Positions 1-6,890 of a DNA stretch of 7,133 bases are shown here, in pieces. This DNA comes from Bacteroidales bacterium UBA6346 (lineage in GTDB: Bacteria > Bacteroidota > Bacteroidia > Bacteroidales > UBA932): contig DJSA01000097.1 in assembly GCA_002438905.1 (NCBI GenBank), forward strand, positions 12,082-19,214, written 5' to 3'. Below the pieces are notes generated by a model. That model saw nothing but the letters and a program-made list of their open reading frames with translations. It made no database searches and was not told where the DNA came from. A program made the position numbers and the translations under genes. Position 1 is the stretch's first letter; every line of letters begins with the position of its first letter.

Positions 1-1
1 C

Positions 2-2347
2 GGCATCGTCGATGACGTGACCTTCAAGTCACTCCCGGTAAAGGAGGAAATCTCCATCATGAAGCCTGGCACAACCGAGTGCAAGTTCTTCGGTCTCGGT
101 TCTGACGGTACAGTCGGCGCGAACAAGAACACCATCAAGATCATCGGTGACCACACACAGAAATATGCCCAGGGCTACTTCGACTACGACTCCAAGAAGT
201 CCGGCGGATACACCTGCTCGCACCTGCGTTTCGGAGACCTCCCTATCAAGGCTCCTTACCTCGTGTCAACCCCTGACTTCGTTGCCTGCCACGTCCCTTC
301 ATACCTTTCAAAGTATGACGTGCTCGCCGGCATCAAGCCGAATGGTACCCTACTGCTCAACAGCCTCTGGGACGAGAAGGAAACCCTCGAAAGGATTCCG
401 GAGCACGTGAAAGGCATCATCGGAAGGAAGAACATTTCCCTCTACATCATCAACGCCACAAAGATTGCCGCTGAAATCGGACTCGGCGGAAGGACCAACA
501 CCATCCTCCAGTCCGCGTTCTTCAAGATCACGAACATCATCCCTTACGAGGACGCCGTGACATATATGAAGCAGGCCATCCTCAAGAGCTACGGCAAGAA
601 AGGCGAGAATGTCGTGAACATGAACTACGCTGCCGTTGACCGCGGAGGCGAGTACACCAAGGTCGAGATTCCTGCGGACTGGAAGGACATCACCGCCAAG
701 TTCGAGAATCCGAACAAGGATCGTCTCGCGCCTGAGTTCGTGAAGGAGATAGCCGACGAGGTCAACTCACAGTGCGGAGACAGGCTTCCGGTAAGCAAGT
801 TTATCGACATCCAGGACGGAACTATGCCTAACGGCACCGCTGCTTACGAGAAGCGTGGCGTGGCCGTGAAGGTTCCGGAGTGGAAGAGCGAGAACTGCAT
901 CCAATGCAACACCTGCGCGTTTGTCTGCCCTCACGCTGCCATCCGTCCGTTCATCCTCACTGCAGACGAGGCGGCTAAGGCTCCGGCAAGCGTTAAGAAG
1001 GCTGCAGGAAAGGCACAGCTCAAGGAATACACCTACGCGCTTTCTATTTCTGTCGCTGACTGTACGGGATGCGGAAACTGCGTTGATGTCTGCCCTGCCA
1101 AGGAGAAGGCACTTGAGATGGTTTCATATCAGGAGGATCTCCAGGAGCAGGAGAACTTCAATTGGCTTAACGAGCACGTAGGCTACAAGGAGAACATCCT
1201 CAACAAGGAAGGCAACGTGAAGAACGCACAGTTCGCACAGCCGCTCTTCGAGTTCTCAGGCGCATGCGCAGGCTGCGGCGAGACTCCTTACATCAAGACT
1301 ATCACACAACTCTGGGGCGACCACATGATGATCGCGAATGCCACCGGATGCTCTTCAATCTACGGAGCGTCATTCCCTGCAACTCCATACTGCACCAACG
1401 CACAGGGTCATGGTCCGGCATGGGCAAACTCTCTGTTCGAGGACTTCTGCGAGTTCGGTCTCGGAATGAAGCTCGGTTCAGATAGGGCGCGCGCAACCGT
1501 CGCGAAACTCATGGAGCAGGGTCTCTCATGCTCTTGCTGCTCAGACGAAATGAAGGCACTCTTCACTCAATGGCTTGAGAACAAGAACGATGCAAAGATT
1601 ACCCGCGAGGTTGCCGACAGGCTCGTCCCTCTCATGGAGGCATGCGGATGCGACACATGCAAGGCACTGCTTGAGTACAAGCACTTCATCCCTTCACGCA
1701 GTCAGTGGATCATCGGCGGTGACGGTGCGTCTTACGACATCGGATACGGCGGACTCGACCACGTGCTTGCATCCGGCGAGAACGTCAACATCCTTGTCCT
1801 CGACACCGAGGTTTACTCCAACACCGGCGGACAGTCCTCAAAGGCAACTCCTGCCGGAGCTATCGCCAAGTTCGCGGCTTCAGGAAAGAAGGTGCGCAAG
1901 AAGGATTTGGGAATGATGGCAATGAGTTACGGCTACGTCTATGTTGCACAGATTGCCATGGGCGCATCTCCGGCTCAGTACTTCAACGCCATCAAGGAGG
2001 CCGAGGCTTACAACGGCCCGTCACTCCTCATCGCCTACGCGCCATGTATCAACCATGGTCTCAAGGCCGGCATGGGTCTCAGCCAGAAGGAGGAGAAGCT
2101 CGCTGTCGAGTGCGGTTACTGGCATCTCTACAGATATAATCCGGAACTCGCGGAGGCCGGCCAGAATCCGTTCACGCTCGACTCCAAGGAGCCTGACTGG
2201 AGCAAGTTCCAGGACTTCCTCAAGGGCGAGGTGAGGTTCGCTTCTCTCTACAAGATGTATCCGGACCATGCCGCTGAGCTTCTTGAGAAGACTGAGGAGT
2301 TCGCGAAGATACGCTACAACAATTATAAGAGGCTTGCCGGAAAATAG
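2..2347 (+). CDS. nifJ: Pyruvate:ferredoxin (flavodoxin) oxidoreductase, 5'-truncated by the window edge
   Basis: Cytoplasmic PFOR, which decarboxylates pyruvate to acetyl-CoA and CO2 and passes electrons to ferredoxin or flavodoxin. About 781 residues are visible; the family is usually near 1180, so roughly the first 400 (the N-terminal TPP/pyrimidine-side domains) lie outside. The frame is open to the left edge, beginning GIVDDVT, so the GTG at 17 is internal and not a start. In order: the gamma-type domain to about nt 830; the EKR linker (YEKRGVAVKVPEW, near 845-880); two [4Fe-4S] motifs, CIQCNTC...CP from 896 and CTGCGNC...CP from 1061; and the C-terminal TPP domain with CAGCGETP (about 1264), ATGCSS (Cys codon 1349) and APCINHG (Cys codon 2045), the expected ligands of the proximal cluster. 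The TPP/Mg motif runs from GDG (1718) to NT (1820-1825). All expected redox ligands in the visible part are present. It ends in TAG just before a terminator. Family identity is very secure; the unseen N-terminus is assumed intact. Confidence 0.97.
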   Translation, partial: GIVDDVTFKSLPVKEEISIMKPGTTECKFFGLGSDGTVGANKNTIKIIGDHTQKYAQGYFDYDSKKSGGYTCSHLRFGDLPIKAPYLVSTPDFVACHVPSYLSKYDVLAGIKPNGTLLLNSLWDEKETLERIPEHVKGIIGRKNISLYIINATKIAAEIGLGGRTNTILQSAFFKITNIIPYEDAVTYMKQAILKSYGKKGENVVNMNYAAVDRGGEYTKVEIPADWKDITAKFENPNKDRLAPEFVKEIADEVNSQCGDRLPVSKFIDIQDGTMPNGTAAYEKRGVAVKVPEWKSENCIQCNTCAFVCPHAAIRPFILTADEAAKAPASVKKAAGKAQLKEYTYALSISVADCTGCGNCVDVCPAKEKALEMVSYQEDLQEQENFNWLNEHVGYKENILNKEGNVKNAQFAQPLFEFSGACAGCGETPYIKTITQLWGDHMMIANATGCSSIYGASFPATPYCTNAQGHGPAWANSLFEDFCEFGLGMKLGSDRARATVAKLMEQGLSCSCCSDEMKALFTQWLENKNDAKITREVADRLVPLMEACGCDTCKALLEYKHFIPSRSQWIIGGDGASYDIGYGGLDHVLASGENVNILVLDTEVYSNTGGQSSKATPAGAIAKFAASGKKVRKKDLGMMAMSYGYVYVAQIAMGASPAQYFNAIKEAEAYNGPSLLIAYAPCINHGLKAGMGLSQKEEKLAVECGYWHLYRYNPELAEAGQNPFTLDSKEPDWSKFQDFLKGEVRFASLYKMYPDHAAELLEKTEEFAKIRYNNYKRLAGK

Positions 2348-2360
2348 CAGGCTTACTACT

Positions 2361-2402
2361 AAAAAACTCCGCTTGGATGATGTCCGAGCGGAGTTTTTTT
2401 TT
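2361..2402. terminator. Bidirectional intrinsic terminator between convergent genes
   Basis: A-run 2361-2366, then stem ACTCCGCTtGGA (2366-2377), loop TGATG, and returning arm TCCgAGCGGAGT (2383-2394), ending in a nine-T run 2394-2402. The stem has 12 positions with one T/G wobble. It starts 13 bases after the nifJ stop. The A-run on the left gives a U-tract to transcripts from the opposite strand, so it can also end the lipoprotein mRNA, whose stop lies 17 bases to the right. Confidence 0.93.
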
Positions 2403-2419
2403 GTCGTAATAATGTGTAA

Positions 2420-3127
2420 CTATTCCTCAGGAACGAGTCCGGAAGCGAGTTGCGAACCATCGACAAATTTGCCAACTGCAATCTTTGCAGAAGCAGCGCT
2501 CTTGAGGTTAAGCGTGTAAGACGCAACCTTGTCTGCTGTTTCGAGATTGCCGGTGATTGTCAAAGCGGTCTCCGAGAGATTGCTATAACTTGCTTCGGCC
2601 GTCTTTTCTTCTTTGCCAATCTTGGCCGTAAAGGTAAACTTTCCGCTCGTCGCGTCAGCCGGAGCGACTGCATAGGTGAACGGAATGCCGAGATAGTCGT
2701 CGTCATTGAGACTTGCGATCATAGGCTTGACCTTCTCCATAACTGTCTGAATCTTCGACAGGGTCGCTTCCGGAATCTCTGAAGCGTGCTGCTTAAGGTA
2801 AGTCTCGACGGCTGTGACAATGAGATTGAGTTTTGACTTCTCGACAAGAATGCCTACATTGCCGGTTTCGTCAGCTGCAAGGTTGGCGACAGCCGTGAAC
2901 TTAAGATTGGATGACTGCTCAGCAAGGAACTGCTTCACTTCGGCAGGAAGATTCTGGCTATAGCCCAAAGCATCGGCATAACTCAATACCTCGGCCACAG
3001 AAATGTTCTCGTCAACCCAAGTGTTGACATAATTTGTGTTTGTCTCGGGCTCGTTGTTGTCCTTCTCGCATGATGAGGCGAACACGAGTGCGAGAGCCAT
3101 CATCGAAATTGTAAAAAACTTTTTCAT
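2420..3127 (-). CDS. Predicted surface-exposed lipoprotein of unknown function
   Basis: 235 residues; I recognise no domain family. The N-terminus is a lipoprotein signal peptide: KK, a hydrophobic stretch (res. 4-17) and lipobox FASSC with Cys20 as the lipidated residue. The mature start CEKDNNEPE is rich in acidic residues right after the cysteine, as in the Bacteroidota lipoprotein export signal, so display on the outer face of the outer membrane is likely (inference). Cys20 is the only cysteine. Residues about 40-150 look mostly helical (e.g. ISVAEVLSYADALG, then LIVTAVETYLKQHA and LSKIQTVMEKVKPM), whereas 155-225 alternate like beta strands (GKFTFTAKIG, ALTITGNL, SYTLNLKS). The start at 3127 has no Shine-Dalgarno, but the signal peptide fixes it. 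It is convergent with nifJ and divergent from the LysR-like gene. It could be a small substrate-binding or cell-surface protein, but no specific role can be assigned. Confidence 0.88.
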   Translation of the reverse strand: MKKFFTISMMALALVFASSCEKDNNEPETNTNYVNTWVDENISVAEVLSYADALGYSQNLPAEVKQFLAEQSSNLKFTAVANLAADETGNVGILVEKSKLNLIVTAVETYLKQHASEIPEATLSKIQTVMEKVKPMIASLNDDDYLGIPFTYAVAPADATSGKFTFTAKIGKEEKTAEASYSNLSETALTITGNLETADKVASYTLNLKSAASAKIAVGKFVDGSQLASGLVPEE

Positions 3128-3171
3128 AACTATAAAATTTTGTGTTTGCTTTCACTCTCAAAAACATCATG

Positions 3172-3179
3172 CAAAGGTC
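3172..3179 (-). promoter_or_regulatory. Candidate Bacteroidota -7 box for the lipoprotein gene
   Basis: On the minus strand this reads GACCTTTG, one mismatch from TAnnTTTG, and continues as CTTTGCAT. It lies 44 bases before the ATG. A possible TTGG -33 element lies at 3202-3205 (minus strand) with 22 bases between, slightly long for the usual spacing. This is a motif match only. Confidence 0.4.
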
Positions 3180-3205
3180 AAACGATATTCCACAGCTGGC
3201 ACCAA

Positions 3206-3220
3206 CTGACATGTTGTCAG
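3206..3220. promoter_or_regulatory. Perfect dyad CTGACA-TGT-TGTCAG, candidate operator
   Basis: Six-base arms 3206-3211 and 3215-3220 around a three-base centre. The inner part TGACATGTTGTCA fits the LysR-type T-N11-A pattern with dyad symmetry. It sits just upstream of the possible -33 element of the lipoprotein gene, in the region shared with the divergent LysR-like gene, so it is a natural candidate binding site for that protein. Another regulator could equally use it. Confidence 0.45.
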
Positions 3221-3231
3221 ACTCGGTTTTT

Positions 3232-3254
3232 CGCCAAATTTATACAATTTGGCG
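3232..3254. repeat. Perfect 9-bp inverted repeat with 5-base loop
   Basis: CGCCAAATT (3232-3240), loop TATAC (3241-3245), AATTTGGCG (3246-3254). No T-run follows on the plus strand (TTCCTC) and the stem is AT-rich in its inner half, so it is a poor intrinsic terminator on that strand. On the minus strand it is followed by AAAAA, not T. An operator, or a structured element in the divergent intergenic region, is more likely. Its function is unknown. Confidence 0.55.
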
Positions 3255-3363
3255 TTCCTCTCATCGATCTTGAACTTCATATGTGCCGATTCAAAGACAA
3301 ACTAGCCCATGTCAGCTAAACGGCAGTTATGACGAGACGCCACCTGCCAATAATAATTTTTTC

Positions 3364-3371
3364 TATCTTTG
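3364..3371 (+). promoter_or_regulatory. Bacteroidota -7 box TATCTTTG of the LysR-like gene
   Basis: TATCTTTG matches TAnnTTTG exactly and is followed by CAT. Transcription would begin near 3378, about 20 bases before the ATG at 3398. This position excludes the upstream in-frame ATG at 3329 as the start from this promoter. I see no clear TTTG-type -33 element. Confidence 0.6.
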
Positions 3372-3397
3372 CATTGTCATATACCTATATATTATAT

Positions 3398-3796
3398 ATG
3401 CGGACACAGAACGAAGATTTCAGGCTCAGGGTTTTTCTCACGCTTGTGGAAGAAGGCAGTTTCACGAGAACGGCGGCTGTGCTTGGCATCACCCAGCCAG
3501 GAGTCAGCCAGAATATCTCCGAATTGGAGAAGATCTATGGCATCAGACTGTTCAACCGAGAAAGGGGTGCGGTATCGCTGACGGATGAAGGCAAGGAGTT
3601 CAGGGAATATGCGCTTAGAATCGAAGGAGCCTACCATGATGCGGTGGCTTTCGCTGAACATGGGGGAAAACTCTCGGATAATTCTGAGAATCTGGCCATT
3701 GAGTTGGTGCGCTCATTGCTGCCTGCGTTGAGGAAAATGAATTCTGCCTTCGCTGAAGATGTGGAGCGCATCGTGGTCTCCTATTCCGCAAAATAG
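3398..3796 (+). CDS. LysR-type winged-helix DNA-binding protein lacking the effector domain
   Basis: 132 residues from the ATG at 3398. Residues 8-67 form a textbook LysR N-terminal domain: FRLRVFLTLVEEGSFTRTAA, then VLGITQPGVSQNISELEK (recognition helix about 32-45), then YGIRLFNRERGAVSLTDEG (wing). A helix follows (EFREYALRIEGAYHDAVAFA, about 67-86), matching the LysR linker/dimer helix. The protein then ends after some 45 residues. LysR regulators are normally near 300 residues, with a two-lobe ligand-binding domain that is absent here. Only 104 bases separate it from the next gene, so no frameshifted effector domain can hide there. The frame stays open upstream to an ATG at 3329, but the 23 added residues resemble no LysR N-terminus and the TATCTTTG box lies inside them, so I chose 3398. 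There is no Shine-Dalgarno, normal for this phylum. It is likely a cytoplasmic DNA-binding regulator; its targets are unknown, with the divergent lipoprotein gene or itself the first candidates. Confidence 0.85.
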   Translation: MRTQNEDFRLRVFLTLVEEGSFTRTAAVLGITQPGVSQNISELEKIYGIRLFNRERGAVSLTDEGKEFREYALRIEGAYHDAVAFAEHGGKLSDNSENLAIELVRSLLPALRKMNSAFAEDVERIVVSYSAK

Positions 3797-3817
3797 AAAA
3801 AAACAGATTATTTTCAT

Positions 3818-3825
3818 TATATTTG
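3818..3825 (+). promoter_or_regulatory. Bacteroidota -7 box TATATTTG upstream of the M16 peptidase gene
   Basis: Exact match to TAnnTTTG, 22 bases after the LysR-like stop codon. It would give a leader of about 68 bases. A second, weaker box, TGCCTTTG, lies at 3859-3866 and is followed by CAT like the boxes of the two other genes here. Either could drive the peptidase gene independently of the regulator gene. No clear -33 element is visible for either. Confidence 0.5.
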
Positions 3826-3900
3826 CGAGTTCGGCACGGATTTTCCCATTGCCGATTATGCCTTTGCATATATCAATTAACTATCATATAACGATTTATC

Positions 3901-6714
3901 ATGAAGCGTTTCTTACTTGGTGTCGCAGTGCTCTTCACCATGACGTCCGCATTCGGGCAAACTACGCTGCCGAACGACCCTGAGGTGCGGGTCGGCAAAC
4001 TTGACAATGGTCTGACCTACTACATCAGACACAATGACAAGCCTGCACAGCGGGCTGAATTCTACCTCGCAACAAATGTCGGAGCCATCCAGGAAACTCC
4101 GGATCAGGACGGACTCGCGCATTTTCTCGAACATATGTGCTTCAACGGAACCAAGAACTTCCCCGGCAAGACACTGCTGGAATACCTCCAAAGCATAGGT
4201 GCAGAGTTCGGTGGCAACATCAACGCCTCAACCGGTGTCGAGGAGACGACATACATGCTGAACAACATTCCTGTGACACGCGAGGGCATCATCGACACCT
4301 GCCTGCTCATCATGCACGACTATTCCCACTTCGTAACCTGCGATCCTGTCGAAATCGACAAGGAACGTGGCGTCATCATAGAGGAAAGACGTGCACGGAG
4401 GACAGCTTCTTGGAGGCTTCACGAGCAGTCGCTCCCATACTATTATGGGGATAGTAAATACGCAGGCTGCACCCTCATCGGAAGTCAGGAGAATCTCGAA
4501 AGTTTCAAGCCGGAGAGCCTAACCAATTTCTACCACACTTGGTATCGTCCGGATCTTCAGGCACTTATCGTGGTCGGAGACATTGACGTGGACTCCATTG
4601 AGGCGAAAATCAAGTCAACATTCGCGGACATCCCAGCGGCAGAGAATCCGAAACCAAAGGAAGCAATTAAGATTCCGGATAACGAGAAGCCGCTCATCGG
4701 AGTGCTCACCGACCCAGAGTGCAGTTCAAGCTCGATTGAGGTACTATGGAGAAGCGAGGCCGACGACGAGGCCTACAACAGCACCGACATCGGTTTTCTC
4801 ACCGAGATGGCCAAGACCATGATTGCGATGATTATGAGCGAGCGATTCGATGCCATCACCAGCAAACCTGGAGCTCCGTTCCTCGGAGCGGGACTTGGAG
4901 CCGGCAACCTCTGCGAGACCTGCCAGGCAACTTTCGGCACCGTAGCCTTCAAAGACGGAGAATGGGAGAGCGCGTTCCGAGCATTCCTCACGGAGGTTGA
5001 GAGAATGAGACGCTACGGATTCTCGTCCGCGGAACTTCAGAGGGCGAAGGATAACATACTCAGTTCGTTCGAGAAGGCAGTGGAGGCCGCCGACACCCGA
5101 AAGAACGCTGATTTCGTGCGTCCGCTCATAGACAATTTCTTCGACAACGACCCATACATGACCCCAGAGGTAAGGTACGAGACAGCGAAACAGCTGCTCG
5201 GGCAGGTTCCGGACCAGATTTTCACCCTCGCGGCAAATGCCCTCATAGATGGCAAGAGCGTGTCCATAGTGTATAAGGCCCCTGCGAAGGAGGGTCTCGC
5301 CCACCCGACTCCGGAACAGCTTCAGGCAGTTTATGACGAAGTGTCCGCAGCGGAGATTGAGGCGCCTGTTGAAGAAAAGGTAGCATCCGAGTTCGTTGAT
5401 CCGGCGACTCTCAAGGGGTCGAAGGTGAAAAAGACCGCAAAAGGGCTATATGGTTCGACGGTATGGACACTGAGGAATGGTGCTAAGGTCGTAGTGCTCC
5501 CTACCGAATACAAGAAGGATCAGATCCTCTTCACCTGGTTCAAGAACGGAGGCGAGACACTCATCGATGACGAGGATCTTCCGTCATTCGAGAGCAATAT
5601 CTACGGACTTTTCCAGCGCAACAGCGGAATCTCGAAGTTCAGTTCCAACGAGGCATCCAAGATGCTAGCCGGAAAGAATCTCAGCGCATCTTCATACATC
5701 TCGGACATCCGTCACGGAATTAGCGGCAGCACCACTCCGAAAGACCTTGAGACGGCTCTCCAGATTGCCTATCTGACCTACTGCGACCCACGTTTCGACC
5801 AGGAGGAATATGAAGTCGGCATAGAACAGATTAAGGCAGTTCTTCCTAACATCGTCAATCAGCCAAACTTCAAACTCCAAAACGAAGTCGGCAGGGCCGT
5901 ATATGGGCCGGACTGCAAGCGCAACATAGAACTTAACGAGGAGACGCTTGAAAAGGCGAACCTCGCGACAATCGAGAGAGTCTATCGCAGCCTATTCAAG
6001 GACGCTGCCGGACTCACCGCAGTGTTTGTCGGAAACATTGACCTCGAAACGTTCAAACCGCTCTGCGAAAAGTACATAGGTTCAATTCCTAAGGGAAAGA
6101 AAGCAACGACATGGAAGGACAACAGCCCCAAGGTCGTGAAGGGCGAAGTGATTGATCGCTTCAGCACCGATATGCAGACCCCTAAGAACACCGTAATCTT
6201 GTTCTACACGGCGTCAATTCCGTATTCGGTGAAGACCGCGACAATGCTCAAGGCCGCCGGATATATTTTGGACATGATCTACGTCGATACTCTACGCGAA
6301 GAGGAGGGGGGCACATACGGAGCGCAGGCATCCATGAGCATGACGGCACAGCCCGAACCCGAGGCTGCCATACAGGTTGCGTTCGAGACGAATCCGAGCC
6401 AGTGCGAGAGGCTCATCGAGCTGGCCAAGGAAGGGCTGCACAAGCTAGCATACGAAGGCCCTACCGAGGAGCAGATGACCCGCACGCTTGAGAACTTCAA
6501 GAAGGAGATTCCGGAAAAGAGACTCAACAACAGCTATTGGCTCAGCAATATCCTAAAGAATGAATACCTCGGAATCGACTATGATGCTGAATATGAGGCG
6601 GCTGTGAATGAGATTTCAGCGGAGGGCATAAAGGATGTGCTCCAGAAAGTCCTTGAATCCGGTAACTTCATTGAGATCGTGATGTCGCCGGACAATGCCG
6701 TTGAGAGAGAATGA
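3901..6714 (+). CDS. Secreted M16 family zinc metallopeptidase (PqqL-like, two-lobe)
   Basis: 937 residues, close to the length of E. coli PqqL. A Sec signal peptide is clear: KR, hydrophobic core (res. 4-16) and a probable cut after SAFG (res. 19), giving an N-terminal Gln. The protein should act in the periplasm or outer-membrane space. The N-terminal M16 lobe carries the inverted zinc motif H74-F-L-E77-H78, with the third ligand E155 in DKERGVIIEE after exactly 76 intervening residues, as in pitrilysin, so it should be active. The first M16 C-type domain spans about 200-385 (FYHTWYRPDLQALIVVGDID). The second half (about 510-930) repeats the fold without zinc ligands. It includes a second C-type domain (about 690-870) with the R799...Y806 pair in LREEEGGTYG that binds the substrate carboxylate in this family. 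These enzymes cut unfolded peptides inside a closed clamshell. The start has no Shine-Dalgarno but is fixed by the signal peptide. Substrate unknown; PqqL itself is linked to peptide-bound iron uptake, but nothing nearby supports that here. Confidence 0.95.
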   Translation: MKRFLLGVAVLFTMTSAFGQTTLPNDPEVRVGKLDNGLTYYIRHNDKPAQRAEFYLATNVGAIQETPDQDGLAHFLEHMCFNGTKNFPGKTLLEYLQSIGAEFGGNINASTGVEETTYMLNNIPVTREGIIDTCLLIMHDYSHFVTCDPVEIDKERGVIIEERRARRTASWRLHEQSLPYYYGDSKYAGCTLIGSQENLESFKPESLTNFYHTWYRPDLQALIVVGDIDVDSIEAKIKSTFADIPAAENPKPKEAIKIPDNEKPLIGVLTDPECSSSSIEVLWRSEADDEAYNSTDIGFLTEMAKTMIAMIMSERFDAITSKPGAPFLGAGLGAGNLCETCQATFGTVAFKDGEWESAFRAFLTEVERMRRYGFSSAELQRAKDNILSSFEKAVEAADTRKNADFVRPLIDNFFDNDPYMTPEVRYETAKQLLGQVPDQIFTLAANALIDGKSVSIVYKAPAKEGLAHPTPEQLQAVYDEVSAAEIEAPVEEKVASEFVDPATLKGSKVKKTAKGLYGSTVWTLRNGAKVVVLPTEYKKDQILFTWFKNGGETLIDDEDLPSFESNIYGLFQRNSGISKFSSNEASKMLAGKNLSASSYISDIRHGISGSTTPKDLETALQIAYLTYCDPRFDQEEYEVGIEQIKAVLPNIVNQPNFKLQNEVGRAVYGPDCKRNIELNEETLEKANLATIERVYRSLFKDAAGLTAVFVGNIDLETFKPLCEKYIGSIPKGKKATTWKDNSPKVVKGEVIDRFSTDMQTPKNTVILFYTASIPYSVKTATMLKAAGYILDMIYVDTLREEEGGTYGAQASMSMTAQPEPEAAIQVAFETNPSQCERLIELAKEGLHKLAYEGPTEEQMTRTLENFKKEIPEKRLNNSYWLSNILKNEYLGIDYDAEYEAAVNEISAEGIKDVLQKVLESGNFIEIVMSPDNAVERE

Positions 6715-6715
6715 C

Positions 6716-6834
6716 GGGGCGCATAAAAGGCGGTCTGCGGCGTTGGACGGCTTAATGAAATCCTCACAACCATCAGGTTGCTGCGATATTCATCCTCGCC
6801 GTCCGCCTTGCATCCCATCCTTTTATGCATCCCC
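6716..6834. repeat. Imperfect palindromic element with matching terminal arms (MITE-like or structured RNA)
   Basis: The outer arms are GGGGcGCATAAAAGG (6716-6730) and CCTTTTATGCatCCCC (6819-6834), with 10 contiguous pairs plus four GC pairs. Further in, GGC (6739-6741) and GGACGGC (6745-6751) pair with GCC (6805-6807) and GCCGTCC (6798-6804); ATGAA (6755-6759) pairs with TTCAT (6789-6793); and CAACC-ATCA-GGTTG (6767-6780) forms the apical hairpin. The whole stretch therefore folds as one long interrupted hairpin. It begins two bases after the peptidase stop codon and has no credible coding content. It could be a small non-autonomous mobile repeat, a REP-like element, or an mRNA 3'-end structure. 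No clear target-site duplication flanks it. Confidence 0.5.
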
Positions 6835-6856
6835 TTCCAACAACTGATTCAATAAC

Positions 6857-6889
6857 AAAACCGCCACCTTTTTCTGGTGACGGTTTTTT
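6857..6889. terminator. Intrinsic terminator, likely bidirectional
   Basis: AAAACCGcCACC (6857-6868), loop TTTTTCT (6869-6875), GGTGaCGGTTTT (6876-6887) and a T-run 6884-6889. The stem has one C/A mismatch. It closes the M16 transcription unit on the plus strand. The AAAA on its left gives a U-tract for the convergent hydrolase gene, whose stop lies at 6891-6893. Confidence 0.88.
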
Positions 6890-6890
6890 A

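Noticed and set aside
3174..3195. Sigma-54-like sequence on the minus strand (TGGAAT-N5-TTGA) near the lipoprotein promoter
   Set aside because: GG-N10-GA lacks the near-invariant C of the -12 element and the -24 element is also degenerate; the TTTG-type -7 box at the same place is a simpler reading.
3329..3397. Upstream extension of the LysR-like gene, with an ATG at 3329 adding a hydrophobic 23-residue N-terminus (a possible membrane anchor)
   Set aside because: The added stretch contains the exact -7 box TATCTTTG and AT-rich promoter-like sequence. The ATG at 3398 places the HTH at the usual LysR distance from the N-terminus.
3283..3588. Overlapping plus-strand frame (101 residues) across the LysR-like gene start
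   Set aside because: Its first part covers non-coding promoter DNA and the rest is an out-of-frame reading of the LysR HTH, with no family features of its own.
4744..5304. 186-residue minus-strand open frame inside the peptidase gene
   Set aside because: It lies wholly within a well-supported M16 coding region, has no recognisable motifs, and is explained by the codon bias of the plus-strand gene.
6579..6830. Minus-strand frame starting inside the palindromic element and running into the peptidase gene
   Set aside because: Most of it is antisense to the conserved M16 C-terminus, and the peptide has no recognisable motif.
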